A stretch of 64,000 bases of DNA, taken from contig NC_068976.1 of assembly GCF_016808095.1 (NCBI RefSeq), forward strand, positions 12,681,001-12,745,000, read 5' to 3'. Position 1 is the first letter of the stretch. Every line of letters begins with the position of its first letter. The translations under genes were made by a program, and so were the position numbers. Positions 47,301 through 55,810 of the stretch are shown in pieces. The notes beneath the pieces are model-generated. The model had not been told where the DNA came from, searched no databases, and worked only from the letters and a program-made list of their open reading frames with translations. This stretch comes from Vigna angularis (Eukaryota > Streptophyta > Magnoliopsida > Fabales > Fabaceae).

Positions 47301-50300
47301 CATATTGTATCGCATGTTCAGGACCTCAGGTATAACCCAACTATGTGGTATTTACCTAAGTTAACAATATTCACTAATGGCCAAAATACTCGAGAAATAC
47401 ATTTTTTCTCAATTAGAGGACCTGAAAATGTAAATTTAGTTTGGTTTACAAAGTTGAAGAACACTAAATTGAATATGTTAAAATGTAAACTCTAAGTCTA
47501 ACTCATCCTTACAAAATCAGCTTGTAAGACGAGGTTTGCACCTACTTATATATTATGAATTGACTTATCTTTAGTTGATGTGATTCTTCCGACAAAATAA
47601 ATAAGGTTTTTTGAAATTAGCTATCAAAATTTAAAAGATAGAACAAAACAATTTAGTAACAATATAATATTTTAAACTATAACCAAAGGCTAAACTTTCC
47701 TCATACTACCAAGGATCAATGGCATGTGGAACATGATAAGAAAATATCAGAGCAACCAACATATATTACATGGTTGGTTGATAACCTTGTCCTTTAAACA
47801 TGTAGTTAGGGGTTCGATCCTTGGTCCATGAGTATGGAAATAAATTTGTTGGGAGAGTTCAGCACCTTAAGTTTAAATCCTGACAGATTAGTCCTTAGAT
47901 CCCAACATAGGGACACCAATATTAAAAAAAAAAACGCCGCAGCAAAAGGAGGCTTGCAACTTGTGGCATTAGCCAAGTGGAGAGCGGACCACCATGAAGA
48001 CCACAGCATTGGTACACTGCTGTGCAGCTTAGGTAATGATCACACTGGATAGGCTTTTGCTGGACAGGCCACGAGAACCACTTTCAAATACCAAGGCAGA
48101 TAATTAACAAGTGTAGAGAGAACATCGACAACAGAGTAGAGCATGTGGAATTCAAAATAGGAACAGTATGAGAAACCAAAGATGGTGAAAAGAATAATAG
48201 TCCACAAGAATCCATATATGGCCAACAATATACAAAAGGTCTTTCATTGTTCATGTTCCTGCACTATGATTATTGATATTTTTAAGAATAGATATGGCCT
48301 TCCAAAGTTTAGGTTTGCGTAAGTGTTGGGTGTTATGTGTTACCTTGCTTTTATGGGTTAGTTCCTGTTGAGGTAGCTTGGTTTTATCTTTGGGTGTATT
48401 TTCTTTTGTCATGGATTTTGGTGTGGTCCCCCATGTTTTTTGTATTCCTTTTTCTTTGTTTTCATAATGGATTCTCATGTAATCGCATATTATGTTGAAC
48501 TTTGGGATGCCAACCTAGTTGGGATTCTAAAGTCTCATAGTGATCCCTAGCATATTAAAAAAAAAAGAGTTCCTAGGCTAGGGTGGCAGTAAGGGGTAGA
48601 AGCTCATGGAATTCATGTAGATTAGTGATAACTTTGCTCAAATATTCAGCCAAAGGGACATCAAGGTCGCAAGGGGCATTAATACTAGTAAGGGATTGGG
48701 AAACCCCATAAATGCTGCTAAATCCATGATCTAAAGAATACATGCATATTCCCAAACTTCTTCACAAGTCTCTCGAGCACAAAATATTTGCTTTGAAAAA
48801 GATTGAGTAGTAGGTCTAAGAAAGTACACTGGACATCAATATTGTTCCCACAAGAACAATCAAGCCTCTGTGACATACTCAACCTATGTGGACACAAGAT
48901 CAACATTGCCTTCACTCTTAAGTCAAAGCTTGTTGTTGGAAGTGTCATAGTCGGCCTCATCCAACTTGTCAATAGAGTGGGGTAGGCACAGTTGGTGAAC
49001 ATAGGAAGATCAGCCATAATGGACTTGGAAAAAACAGAGCCAGAAAAATAACATTGAAGTGGCAGTACCAAGAAACTGGAAACAATTTCCAGGAAAACAA
49101 ATTGGCACCAATGGATAGTGAGTCCACCAAGAAGGCACAAAATAGGGTTGTTCGTTGTTAGTCCAAGGTACCATGCTCAGAAGAATAGAAAGCAAGAGAC
49201 ACAAACGGTGAATAATTATATACTGAGCATAATAAGTACATAAATAACTTGTTAGAAATCCAAAATATACTAGAAATAAGGCAAAATTATAAATAAGGCA
49301 AAATCATAAATAGTAGGGTCAAAACTCATCTTAGAAAATAGGATTGAAATAGACTTAAAGTTTGTTTTCTAATATGATATCAAAGCATAACAAGGACCTA
49401 TTCCAGTGAGAATAATCTAGGTCCTATAGGACCACCCATAAAATACATATTCTCACCCTCGAGATGACAAATCCTCGATGAGCCCATAAAATATATATTC
49501 TCACGCTCCAGATGAACAATCCTTGATGTTAGAGGGTGTTGGAAACCCGTCATTATAATATATATGTAAATACAAATCTCATTATGTAAATCTTGGAATT
49601 TCCAAATTACAACAATTAAGGATGTCTATCAATTTGTACCAGTTTCCAGATTACCATAATTAAAGATATCTAACAATATAACAATATCTTAATGTCTCTA
49701 TTATGTCCTCCTTCCAAAAACTTTATAATACCAACAAGAACTATTTATGCTCATTCTGTGTGTAAACATCTTCTCTGCCCATATTTTTATTTAAATTAAA
49801 ACCAAAATAAAATTGCATAAAAAATTACTATAGCCTTGTCTGAATAAAAGAGAAAGTATTCTACCAATGCTATTTAAGTATCTAATCCGAGGAATAATAT
49901 AAAATCTAGCCAAATATTAATTTAGTGGACACCCAGCAGCAAAGCATGAATACTGCTTTAAAGTCATAATAGATATCCCCATAATTTGAGCCAGGCAGTG
50001 GATAAACTTTTAAGTTGCATTTTAACATCAAGTGAGCCCAAATCTATGTCCACATAATAGAAAGACTACTTGCTAAGTCAAGAACTACCCAGTTGAGACA
50101 AGAAATTCTTCCAAATCATTTATTCCTTGAGCAGTCATGATTTATAAAGGCTTAAAACAGTGACTGAGAAAAGAAAGAATGTTCACTAAGACATAAATTC
50201 AAATCAAAATGTTCAGCATTTATGTCTTAATAAATACCATAATGAATGATATCTTACCATCAAGTCAGGCAAAGGAATTTTGACTTTTGTAAGCATGATC

Positions 50301-53300
50301 TCACAGTTATAGGCCCGCCTGAGCTCAATCTGCAATGTAACGTGAACCTTCTGTCAAGAACTCAAATTCTATAAAATGCCTTCACAAGAATTAAATAAAC
50401 ACTTAATCATTAAAGAAAGGCATGAGATGAGACATAAGAGTCAGGATACCAAACAACCTACACAGATAAATCACAACCAACTCACAGGTAAAAAAGAAAA
50501 AGAAATTATCTTCAAGTTCCTATAATGAAAAACATTACACATACATGGCAGCAGTCACGAGAAAATGGTGGAATAAAAGCTCTTAATTAAAAATGTCAAT
50601 TTCTACTAATTTTGTTTTTAAATTTAACAACGGATATTTTAATGAGTTCATTAAATAAATGTTAGAATAGTTAAAGCGCTTTTTTGGGTCTTCTTCTGAC
50701 AAAAAATGAAGAAAAACTACTTATATGTTTCTTTATCTGGACTACTTATATGTTAATGAAAAGGCATACCAGTTGAACTTTCTCAACTTTTTGCCCAGAG
50801 GCACGGCGATTTAACTTTCCTCCTTTTCCATCATTAGCAGCTGGGGAAGCTGCGGAGAACAAAGTTTCAAGTTCTGACATGTCAAACTCTGGAGCCCTAA
50901 CACCGAAAAGGGTTTTCAAAAAAGAATAAATAATGAGTACAGTTCATATAAGATCAGATATAAGATATTTATAACTGAACTCAGAAAAGACACATACCTA
51001 CAAAATTCATCTAGTTTCTGTGTCTCAGCCCATAAGCTTCCTTGCATCGCCCTTGTTAATTTTAGCCAATGGTAAGGTTTCAGATTGCTCCTCCTAGACT
51101 GAAATTTTGCATTAGCTCGCATCAGGCCACGACCCTTTTCACCAAAAGGAGCAGAAGGTGGTCCAGGAGCAGAAGGTGGTCCAGGAACAGAAGGTGGTCC
51201 AGGAACTCCAGGTTTTGACAATCCATTGGCAGAAAGGGGAGGTGGGGGTACAGGTGGAACATTTGTGGAGCTAGACAAAGAATTTTGGGACGCAGAACCT
51301 GGAGGAGGAGGTGGTGGTGGCGCTGAAGGTGATATTGTTGAACCAGAAAGGCTAGGAGGTGGAGGTGGGGGTACAGGAGGACCATTCTCAGACAAAGAAT
51401 TTTGGAATGCAGAAGCGGAAGGAGGGGGTGGTGGTGGTGGTGGTGCTAATGGTGGTGGTGGTGGTGCTAATGGTGGTGGTGGTGGTGCTAATGGTGGTGC
51501 AGAACTTGAAAGGCTAGGAGGTGGAGGCGGGGGAGGAGGAGGAGGGCCAGGTATAGCAACTGATTCATTTATACCCAATGAAGAAGGAAACCCAGACAGC
51601 GCAGGTGGAGGTGGCGGTGCAGGAGGACCTTTACATGAATCTTGGGTTGTGGAAAGTGATGTTTCAGGAAGGGAAGGGGCTGGAGAAAATGATGGGATTG
51701 GAGGAGCGAGCATTGAAGGGGATGGGGGAGGAGGAGGAGGACCAACCAATGGTTTCTTACCCTCATTTGTATTCTCAGGGTACTGAGTAGCATTAGATTG
51801 CATCAAATTTGAAGTGTGATCGCATTGAGAAGATGGTGGTGGTGGTGGTGGTGGTGTAGTTACAGCTGCAGGAGAAAGGGATTCAAAAGTTTTTTCCGTG
51901 GTTTTAAGAGCATCAACTGAAGTTTTTAAAGGTAAAGATGGAAGCAAAGGCGATGATGATGCTGGAGGAATAGCTGTGGGACTAGGCTCTACAGAATTTA
52001 ACACCTTGGAGTCTGAAGGAGGCAACACAGAAGCTGGAGGAGATACTGTCACTGGATGAGTTACTTCTTTGATATCCACTGCTGCATGATCCTGCAACAC
52101 AGATGTTATTCCAAGAGCTGATGGTGCACTACGATATCTTGAGATAGCTACAGGTGAACCTTTTAAGGAGTTAAAATAAGAAGTGGAAGCAGAAGCAGAT
52201 CGGACAGCTGGACGCACCGGTGAAGAAATTATTTTTGATTGAGTGGGAAGCTGGAGGGAAACCTGCAATTCATGAGGTTCAATTTTCGTTTTAATTGTGC
52301 TTGCTTCAACGGGCTGTTCAAGTAAAGGACTATATTGTTTCCCCTGAGCTGTGGATGTGACACTCTTGGTATCATTTTCTGACAATACCATTTGCTCTAA
52401 TTGCCCCATTTTCTCTTTTATTGAATTTCCATCCGTTAATGACTTTGTTTCTAATGGTCCCATGTCATGTGTCATTGAATATGCATCCTTATATGGTTCA
52501 ATTGAGGGCATAGACTTCTCCACATGAGGCATAGATGTTGTAACCTTGGCATTGTCTAATGATTCAACTGGCTTTTCAGGAGAACTAGAATCTGTTATGA
52601 GTCCAAATGAGGGAGTAAGCTGTTTTCCCTGACTCGTGGAAGCAGAAGTCTTGAGGGTATTTTCTGGTGATACCTTTAATTCTAGAGGGTCATTATTCTT
52701 TTCCATAGGAGCACTACCAGATGAGTTATCAACTTCTGCAAGCGGCCTAGGTTCATATTTGAATCTGCTATCATTTTCCAAAAATGCCTCGGAGTTGAGT
52801 GACTCAAATGTTTTCTCCTTTGATCCTAATAAATCAATCTTCTTTGCCAATGAATCTGCATCAGTGGATGCTAATGACTCAATATCCTTCTCCTTGGATT
52901 CTAATGACTCAGTCCCCCTTTTAGTAGAATCTGAATCTTTTGAGAGCCCAAATGAGTGAATAGGTTGGTTCCCTTGACCTGAACATTCAAGAGTCTCAAT
53001 GTCATTTTTGGACAATGTCTTTGACTCTAATGGTTCAGTCTTATTTCCCATAGCTAAATCCAAAGACGATCCTAATGAGGATGTAGAATGTTTCCCCTGA
53101 ACTGCAGAAGTTTGAATGTTTGTATCACTGTATGCCTTCAAAACAGCTGAAGACTTTTCAGATGACTCCTTTTGCAAGTCACTTGTTGCAGCAGAAACCC
53201 CAGAGTCTAATCTTTCCAGAAGCATATTTGAAGATGTGATCTGTTGGAGCACACTTGCTACTTCTTCCTTTGAATCTAGCCAATCCACATTGCTGAAAAT

Positions 53301-55545
53301 CTCCTTGACCTTCGCAAATGCTTCAACAGGGAGGCCATCTTTCTCCTCAACACGAGGCAGATCAATTGAAATAACAGAAGTTGAAGCATCCATATCTGAG
53401 AAAAGAACCTTCAACCAGAAATACAGTATATAACCCCCACAAACATTAAGTTGGTTTATCACTAACCAATTACTAAAAACAGGAGAGAGTGAGAGAGATT
53501 AATACCTCCACTCTAAAATTCTTAGGGAAGCAATCTTTAGCATTCCATAGTATGTCAATTTCATCACGGTTAAGCATCAAAATATTTGATCTTATGAATG
53601 CTGTATTAAACATCACCCGAAACATCATTTCTTCATGCTCTAAATCACTGTACAGATGAATACACTCAAAAACAACATCACCTTGAACATGACAGTGGAT
53701 GTCAATCTTAACCAGTTCACAGTCAGTCTGAAACAAATATGAAAAAAAAAACATTTCGGGTAGTAAGAACATATAATGGAAGGAACATCTCAATATAGGT
53801 AGTAAGAACAAAAGAAAGGGTGTTAAAAAGCATATTAAATTAGGGTAAAAGGACTTGGGTACCACCTGCCTACAGTAGCGAACAAGTTTGCTCCTTTTTG
53901 GAGTTGAGAAGAGAACTTTGGGAGTTCGATCTGCAGGAATAAAAGGGTCTTGCCCATATATTCTAAATATAGGACGGCAGCCACCCTCTCCACCCATGTT
54001 AGGAATGAGTCTTATAATTACACAGTCCAAAGTAAGTGCCCTATCAAGAGGAGGCCATTCTGAACCAACATTTCTTCTTGATATGTACTGAAGATATCTC
54101 AATTGTGAAGCTAAAGGATTCAATGGTGACATCAACTGCAGAAGTTCCCGAGGAGCTTGCTTGTATATCATGTCTAGTGTTTTTTGCTCCCCTGTAAACA
54201 TCTTTCTATAAATCAAGAGTGCAGCCAGCATAAATGCTAATAACGGCCACCCACCTCGTTCACAATGCATCAAGACAACATTGTGATGCCCAAGTTCAAG
54301 CCAGTTTTCACCTGATCTCAAGAAATGATGGATCATCTCCATGGTAAGCAATGGGCACCCTTCATACTGTCGAGGATAGTCTATCACAGTCATATCGTAG
54401 TCACACAAAATGTTTGAAATCTGGCTTTGGCAGTCTCCCTCCCTCATGTTGAACACCATAAATGAAGCATCAGGGAAGTGACCACGAAGTTGCCCAATTA
54501 TTCCTCCTAGATACACTCTATATTCTTCTTCTTCCATAACATCCGTGGTAAAGCAGTAATCAAAGACTACACGTGCAATGACACAATAATCACAATCACA
54601 CATATGAATGACATAGATTCCTTATGATGAAGAAATGCATCAATTACCAAGTAAAATGACATGTCAAACATAAAAGCTAAGTAGCGAGAGTCTAAAATCA
54701 GAAGACACAAACTCTAAGAGATTATAAAATTGTTCAAAAAGCATTGCACGTTTTAATTCTCCAGAAAAAAAAAATAGCTGAGTTTTCCTTGTCAACTCTA
54801 TGGAGGTTCTTCCCATTACCTCCATTCCTTCCACAACTAAGATATATCGCCAGAAGATAAAACATCTATTCAGCTAAGTCATAAACAAGATGTCAATAGC
54901 CTATTCACCGACTAACATTTAGAATGGAATGATACATTGTGTAACATGAAAATGTAGAAAAGTTACAGTGTCCTAATTGTTCACTCTATATCTGCACAAT
55001 AGGCCCCATACCACAACCCACTAACACGAAATGCATAAAGATCAAATATTGCACTCAACAGAAACCAACGTTGTTCCCATTATTCATTTCAAAGATGCAA
55101 AGCAAGCCTAACCCAATCCTCCACTAACACAAAATGCAAAAAGATGAAATATGTGCACTCAACAGAAGCCAACATTCTTCGCATTATATTATTCTCATCA
55201 TTCACTTAATATGCAAAACAGGCCTTACATACCTCAACCACCACAAACACAATGCATAATGATGAAACAGTTGAACTCAACAGAAGCCAACAATGTACAC
55301 GTTATAATATTCCCATTATTCACTTCAAATGTGCTAACAAGCCTTACATACCACAACCCCCCACCAAGGCGAAATGCATAAGGATGATATATTTGCACAG
55401 AGAAGAAACCAACACTGTTCACTTCCACCAGAACCAATGAGTTCAGAGAAAATGAGGCAACAGGAAGCGTACCATAAACCCTTTCAGTGATTTCTAGAAG
55501 CCCATCTGGGGGCTTCTTATAGAAGAACTTGCGGAACAATGCCAT
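32324..55545 (-). CDS. Class II formin (PTEN-like, C2, FH1, FH2), 17 exons
   Basis: Actin nucleator of the plant class II formin family. Exons (minus strand): 55473-55545, 53866-54566, 53506-53727, 50998-53408, 50770-50896, 50258-50329, 46293-46391, 46141-46182, 37552-37632, 37403-37453, 37234-37315, 36909-37003, 34259-34330, 34037-34153, 33473-33541, 33313-33379 and 32324-32511. They keep phase throughout and total 4,569 nt, or 1,522 aa. The PTEN-like domain spans about 1-190, with HCERGGWP at 125-132 lacking the catalytic Arg. C2 spans about 195-335. A long acidic, Ser/Glu-rich linker runs to ~845. FH1 has many proline runs (~845-1095). FH2 runs from LKPYHWLKL (~1108) to ~1490 with LSLGNALNHGTARG and GRNADALALYFGEDP. 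The C-terminus is a charged helix. The domain set predicts membrane-phosphoinositide binding coupled to actin assembly. Start MALFRKFF is the family start. Introns 6, 8 and 12 are swollen by transposons. Confidence 0.93.
34240..34257 (-). other. Poly-T run directly in the formin exon 13 splice donor
   Basis: On the minus strand exon 13 ends AAG and the intron begins GT followed by a run of about 17 T. There is no GTRAGT consensus beyond the GT. Confidence 0.7.
34991..35082. repeat. 46-bp tandem duplication
   Basis: AAACATAAATTCTTCTCAAC begins at 34991 and again at 35037. Both units continue through CAAGCCGAGAGGGATG with one or two differences. It lies in formin intron 12. Confidence 0.9.
35650..36470 (+). 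pseudogene. copia gag (UBN2-type) remnant with zinc knuckle
   Basis: Broken frames read like copia gag: LHSALTDEMFSSIMHLETAK followed by QIWMN, and later the zinc-knuckle start WCTYCSKPHH near 36390. Many stops are present. Pol is missing: the knuckle is followed within 40 bp by a purine tract (TTGAGAGGGAA) and an LTR-like end. It lies in formin intron 12 on the strand opposite to the formin. Confidence 0.65.
36463..36662 (+). repeat. LTR-like 3' end of the intron 12 copia remnant
   Basis: Starts TGTTAATATATTTCAAG directly after the purine tract. It contains a CTTGTATATATATCC TATA-like stretch and ends near TCTTTCTCCTAAAT. The matching 5' copy was not found. Confidence 0.45.
37949..38306 (+). 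repeat. Degenerate LTR/TRIM-like repeat
   Basis: TGTTGGAGTC near 37952 is followed by GTTGGAGTCCCACATTGAG. A second start, TTGTTGGAATCAAG, near 38260 is followed by GTTGGGGTCTCACATT. This suggests two diverged LTRs of a small element, interrupted at 38306 by the copia insertion. Confidence 0.45.
38831..40781 (+). pseudogene. copia element 2 gag stub, protease and integrase, broken
   Basis: A start-like ATG at 38831 opens a very short gag stub. It joins after 20-odd codons, with a frame change, to the zinc knuckle CDHCGKLGHKIDRC (near 38898). Protease shows WVLDSSATDH (frame 38971-39453). A frameshift near 39430 leads to the integrase with HAQLGHP, CESCQLGKH and DIWGP. That frame is cut by TAG at 39867-39869 and 39927-39929, on either side of an intact RSDNGREY block. 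The frame continues from 39942 with AYTPQQNGVAERKNRHL. Another shift near 40640 leads into the RT frame. Most of gag is missing compared with normal copia elements. Confidence 0.85.
40628..42262 (+). CDS. copia element 2 reverse transcriptase / RNase H, open 544-codon frame
   Basis: Uninterrupted frame covering the RVT_2 polymerase (WVYAIKVGPDG, LDVKNAFLNGDLHEEIYM, YGLKQSPRAW, YVDDIVLTG) and the copia RNase H (YSDADWAG, SSAEAEYRAMA, CDNQVALHI, HIEVDCHFIREK, LADIFTKSL). All expected catalytic carboxylates are visible. It probably never starts at its own ATG, since in the family it is part of a gag-pol polyprotein whose upstream part is broken here. It could still be a source of reverse transcriptase if translated, but that is unlikely. 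Confidence 0.85.
   Translation: MPIALRKGIRSTRNPSPHYTVLSYHRLSPSFYTCLSSISSVSIPKSVGDALTHPGWRQAMLDELSALQKSGTWELVQLPSGKSVVGCRWVYAIKVGPDGIIDRLKAQLVAKGYTQIFGLDYGDTFSPVAKMTSVRLFIAMAALRQWPLYQLDVKNAFLNGDLHEEIYMEQPPGFVAQGESSGLVCRLRKSLYGLKQSPRAWFGKFSCVVQQFGMSRSEADHSVFYRHSIAGCIYLIVYVDDIVLTGSDSLGISQMKQHLCHHFQTKDLGKLRYFLGIEVAQSNDDIVISQRKYALDILEETGLMNCKFVETPMDPFSDPERYRRLVGKLNYLTVTRPDISFAVSVVSQFLNSPCEDRWDAVVCILKYIKGSPGKGLLYGPNNDTKIVCYSDADWAGSPSDKRSTSGYCVSIGGNLISWKSKKQSVVARSSAEAEYRAMASATCELVWLKQLLSELKFGDVTHMKLICDNQVALHISSNPVFHERTKHIEVDCHFIREKIISGDIKTEFVNSSNQLADIFTKSLRGPRIDYLCKKLGTYDLYAPA
42436..43154 (+). pseudogene. Older copia fragment (RT end and RNase H), part 1
   Basis: LNKTNMHEPKPIFSPMP, YRSIVGALWYVTITHP and FAVNRVCQYMASP mark the end of RVT_2. 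RSSTKAEYMDLA and LADLLTKPLPP-like blocks mark RNase H. Stops and frameshifts interrupt it. It is cut at 43154 by the gag-LDL3 LTR element and probably resumes at 45802. Confidence 0.7.
43155..43461 (+). repeat. 5' LTR of the gag-LDL3 element
   Basis: Contains GGTATAAATA (TATA box, near 43240) and, about 45 bp upstream, two direct copies of GACACGTGT (CACGTG at 43183-43188 and 43194-43199). Confidence 0.93.
43504..45039 (+). CDS. Chimeric gag / LSD1-like (LDL3-type) amine-oxidase fragment, 511 aa
   Basis: The first ~195 residues are retroelement gag: a coiled coil (MENKMNALEKRW onward), a basic linker (DRGRRRNQRRSS), and the gypsy gag block IKLPTFEGVDPMGWIAKAE with LVYTCMERGA. From about residue 200 the protein is a different family. 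SVDLGAGIINGVEAVGAIER, RDWHFTHLEHDCAASL, EPGQNYKIKVSTANNN and HYFMFCNVRIVVGVPALIAL resemble plant LYSINE-SPECIFIC DEMETHYLASE 1-LIKE 3 proteins. The captured part has no introns. It lacks the N-terminal FAD-binding GxGxxG motif and most of the C-terminal FAD-binding segment, so demethylase activity is not expected. A run of T near 44990-44999 shifts the frame and ends the ORF at 45039. LDL3-like sequence goes on in the next frame. Confidence 0.85.
   Translation: MENKMNALEKRWEGKFESMEAMLEEIREEMRGMDRKANRDRGRRRNQRRSSEGSRDSVNAERKRRPPEKSEDEAEEDRGDVQRSGMKRIKLPTFEGVDPMGWIAKAEKFFDLQNLTERKKMKLVYTCMERGASYYWIRFWQKKTRHPNWKIFTEAPTRRFGELNRDTVCEELAAERQEGSVNKDFQELGNSVPQASGKPDHSFSVSVDLGAGIINGVEAVGAIERRSDTFSLIGDPFDLGLTMMNSDCLRNDKETKQNNSANRPFNSERDSSVERKLDEDILSSQERRVRDWHFTHLEHDCAASLNNVSLSDWNHEEVYRSFGGDHAMIIRGHSFVVEYLGERITIPLNHIVTNVSNDIKEPGQNYKIKVSTANNNDFFGDTVLVTVLLGSLKAGTIQWYPPLPQWKCFSGKRFSHGTLNTVVLEFPSEVWDYAGDYLEATNARRNTRGHYFMFCNVRIVVGVPALIALEVGKVAIDGQSWSSSGHLKHAIKVLRKFFLDRIQFQIMLNMW
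45033..45452 (+). pseudogene. Continuation: LDL3-like end fused to gypsy protease-like tail
   Basis: The next frame reads VTDWDTVWGAMMSGLRESV. This equals the LDL3-like VVTDWG...TVGGAMMSGLRE with the intervening ~45 residues deleted, followed by DILSTGNEYI. From about 45165 the text changes to LYLFESGDLDVNLGATCLA followed by SLGKMKVDW, which resembles the aspartic-protease end of Ty3/gypsy polyproteins. The last part (EEWKTSVEDSRSRMLEV; EEWKILEEDLPPPKPP) shows a partial repeat. So the captured piece, about 44105-45165, is flanked by gag and protease remains. Confidence 0.7.
45495..45801 (+). repeat. 3' LTR of the gag-LDL3 element
   Basis: Identical to 43155-43461, including the two CACGTG motifs and the TATA box. 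Confidence 0.93.
45802..46015 (+). repeat. Older copia fragment, part 2: tail and probable LTR
   Basis: CAACCAATGTATGGATTTGG reads in frame after the interrupted copia end. TGTTAGCGGTTTCTATTAGG near 45836 begins an LTR-like stretch rich in TTAATT and ending near TTTTCTATCATG. A faint match to GTGGTTTCTGTTAGAACG near 37908 could be the other LTR. Confidence 0.4.
46620..47330. repeat. Unclassified repeat with GATTCGTGAATCATATCA motifs
   Basis: Inverted and direct copies of TGAATCGTATCAYGAATC-like words occur at 46645-46715 and at 47195-47310. They suggest the two ends of an old DNA transposon in formin intron 6. No clear TSD; the frames in between have no resemblance. Confidence 0.4.
47497..47592 (-). 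repeat. TRIM LTR copy, minus strand
   Basis: The reverse complement reads GTCGGAAGAATCACATCAAC through ATAAGTAGGTGCAAACCTC to a GGATGAGTTAGAC end, a diverged copy of the TRIM LTR at 23033-23151. Lies in formin intron 6. Confidence 0.7.
47771..47935 (+). mobile_element. Candidate tRNA-derived SINE
   Basis: TGGTTGATAACC (near 47772) and GGTTCGATCCT (47811-47821) match polymerase III A-box-like and B-box sequences, ~40 bp apart. The segment ends with GGACACCAATATT followed by a run of 11 A. About 165 bp in all. No clear TSD, so tentative. Confidence 0.5.
49250..49560 (+). mobile_element. TRIM remnant in formin intron 6
   Basis: A diverged LTR 49250-49373 (TGTTAGAAATCC...GACTTAAAGTTTG) is followed by the primer-binding site TGATATCAAAGC (49374). 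A short internal part follows with a duplicated block (CCCATAAAATACATATTCTC / CCCATAAAATATATATTCTC). A second LTR start, TGTTGGAAACCC, lies at 49537 and fades after ~30 bp. Confidence 0.7.
51118..51860 (-). repeat. Coding minisatellites of the formin FH1 region
   Basis: Read on the minus strand, LAPPPPP-type units repeat three times (51440-51500), with GGTGCTAATGGTGGTGGT as the plus-strand unit. GPPSAP/GPPSVP 18-bp units repeat at 51150-51205. Several pure proline runs lie between. All keep frame. Confidence 0.85.
54985..55420. repeat. Tandem repeat, about four ~115-bp units, in formin intron 1
   Basis: Units begin with YACCACAACCC-like sequence at about 54998, 55110, 55225 and 55345. Each contains AATGCATAAnGATnAAA, CACTCAACAGAAGCCAAC or a close variant, and a CCCATTATTCACTTC block. 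The last unit ends about 50 bp from the exon 1 donor. Confidence 0.85.
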
Positions 55546-55810
55546 TGTGTGGAAGATCCAAGAGGGTCACCCTGACAGGTAGGACACCTATAACTGCCCT
55601 AATTCAACCCACATTGCATCCAAGCTCAAATTTTTTAGATCCCCCACCAAATAGAAATAGATTGCAATCGTAATCGTGAAGACAGTATTGGTGTTGGCAT
55701 TGTAGGGAGTGTGTATTTAGGAATCAGAGGCCTGGATTTTTGCTGGGTCTTTAAGAAACACTTTTTCTGGAAATGTCCTTGTCTTCACATGCACACTATA
55801 TATATCTAAT
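55546..55810 (-). promoter_or_regulatory. 5' leader and probable core promoter of the formin gene
   Basis: Reading the minus strand, TATATATAG lies at about 55797-55806, some 250 bp upstream of the start codon. A short 5' UTR within 55546-55770 is possible. A leader intron cannot be excluded. Confidence 0.4.

Noticed and set aside
51226..51793. Gly-rich and other long frames on the plus strand and in alternate minus frames
   Set aside because: Mirror images of the proline-rich FH1 coding sequence of the formin.
52636..53433. Two plus-strand frames of about 105 codons
   Set aside because: They are antisense to the large formin exon 4, whose frame is continuous and has family support.
55151..55440. 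Frames of 60-100 codons upstream of formin exon 2
   Set aside because: They arise from the intron 1 tandem repeat; the minus-strand one is exon 1 read through its splice donor.
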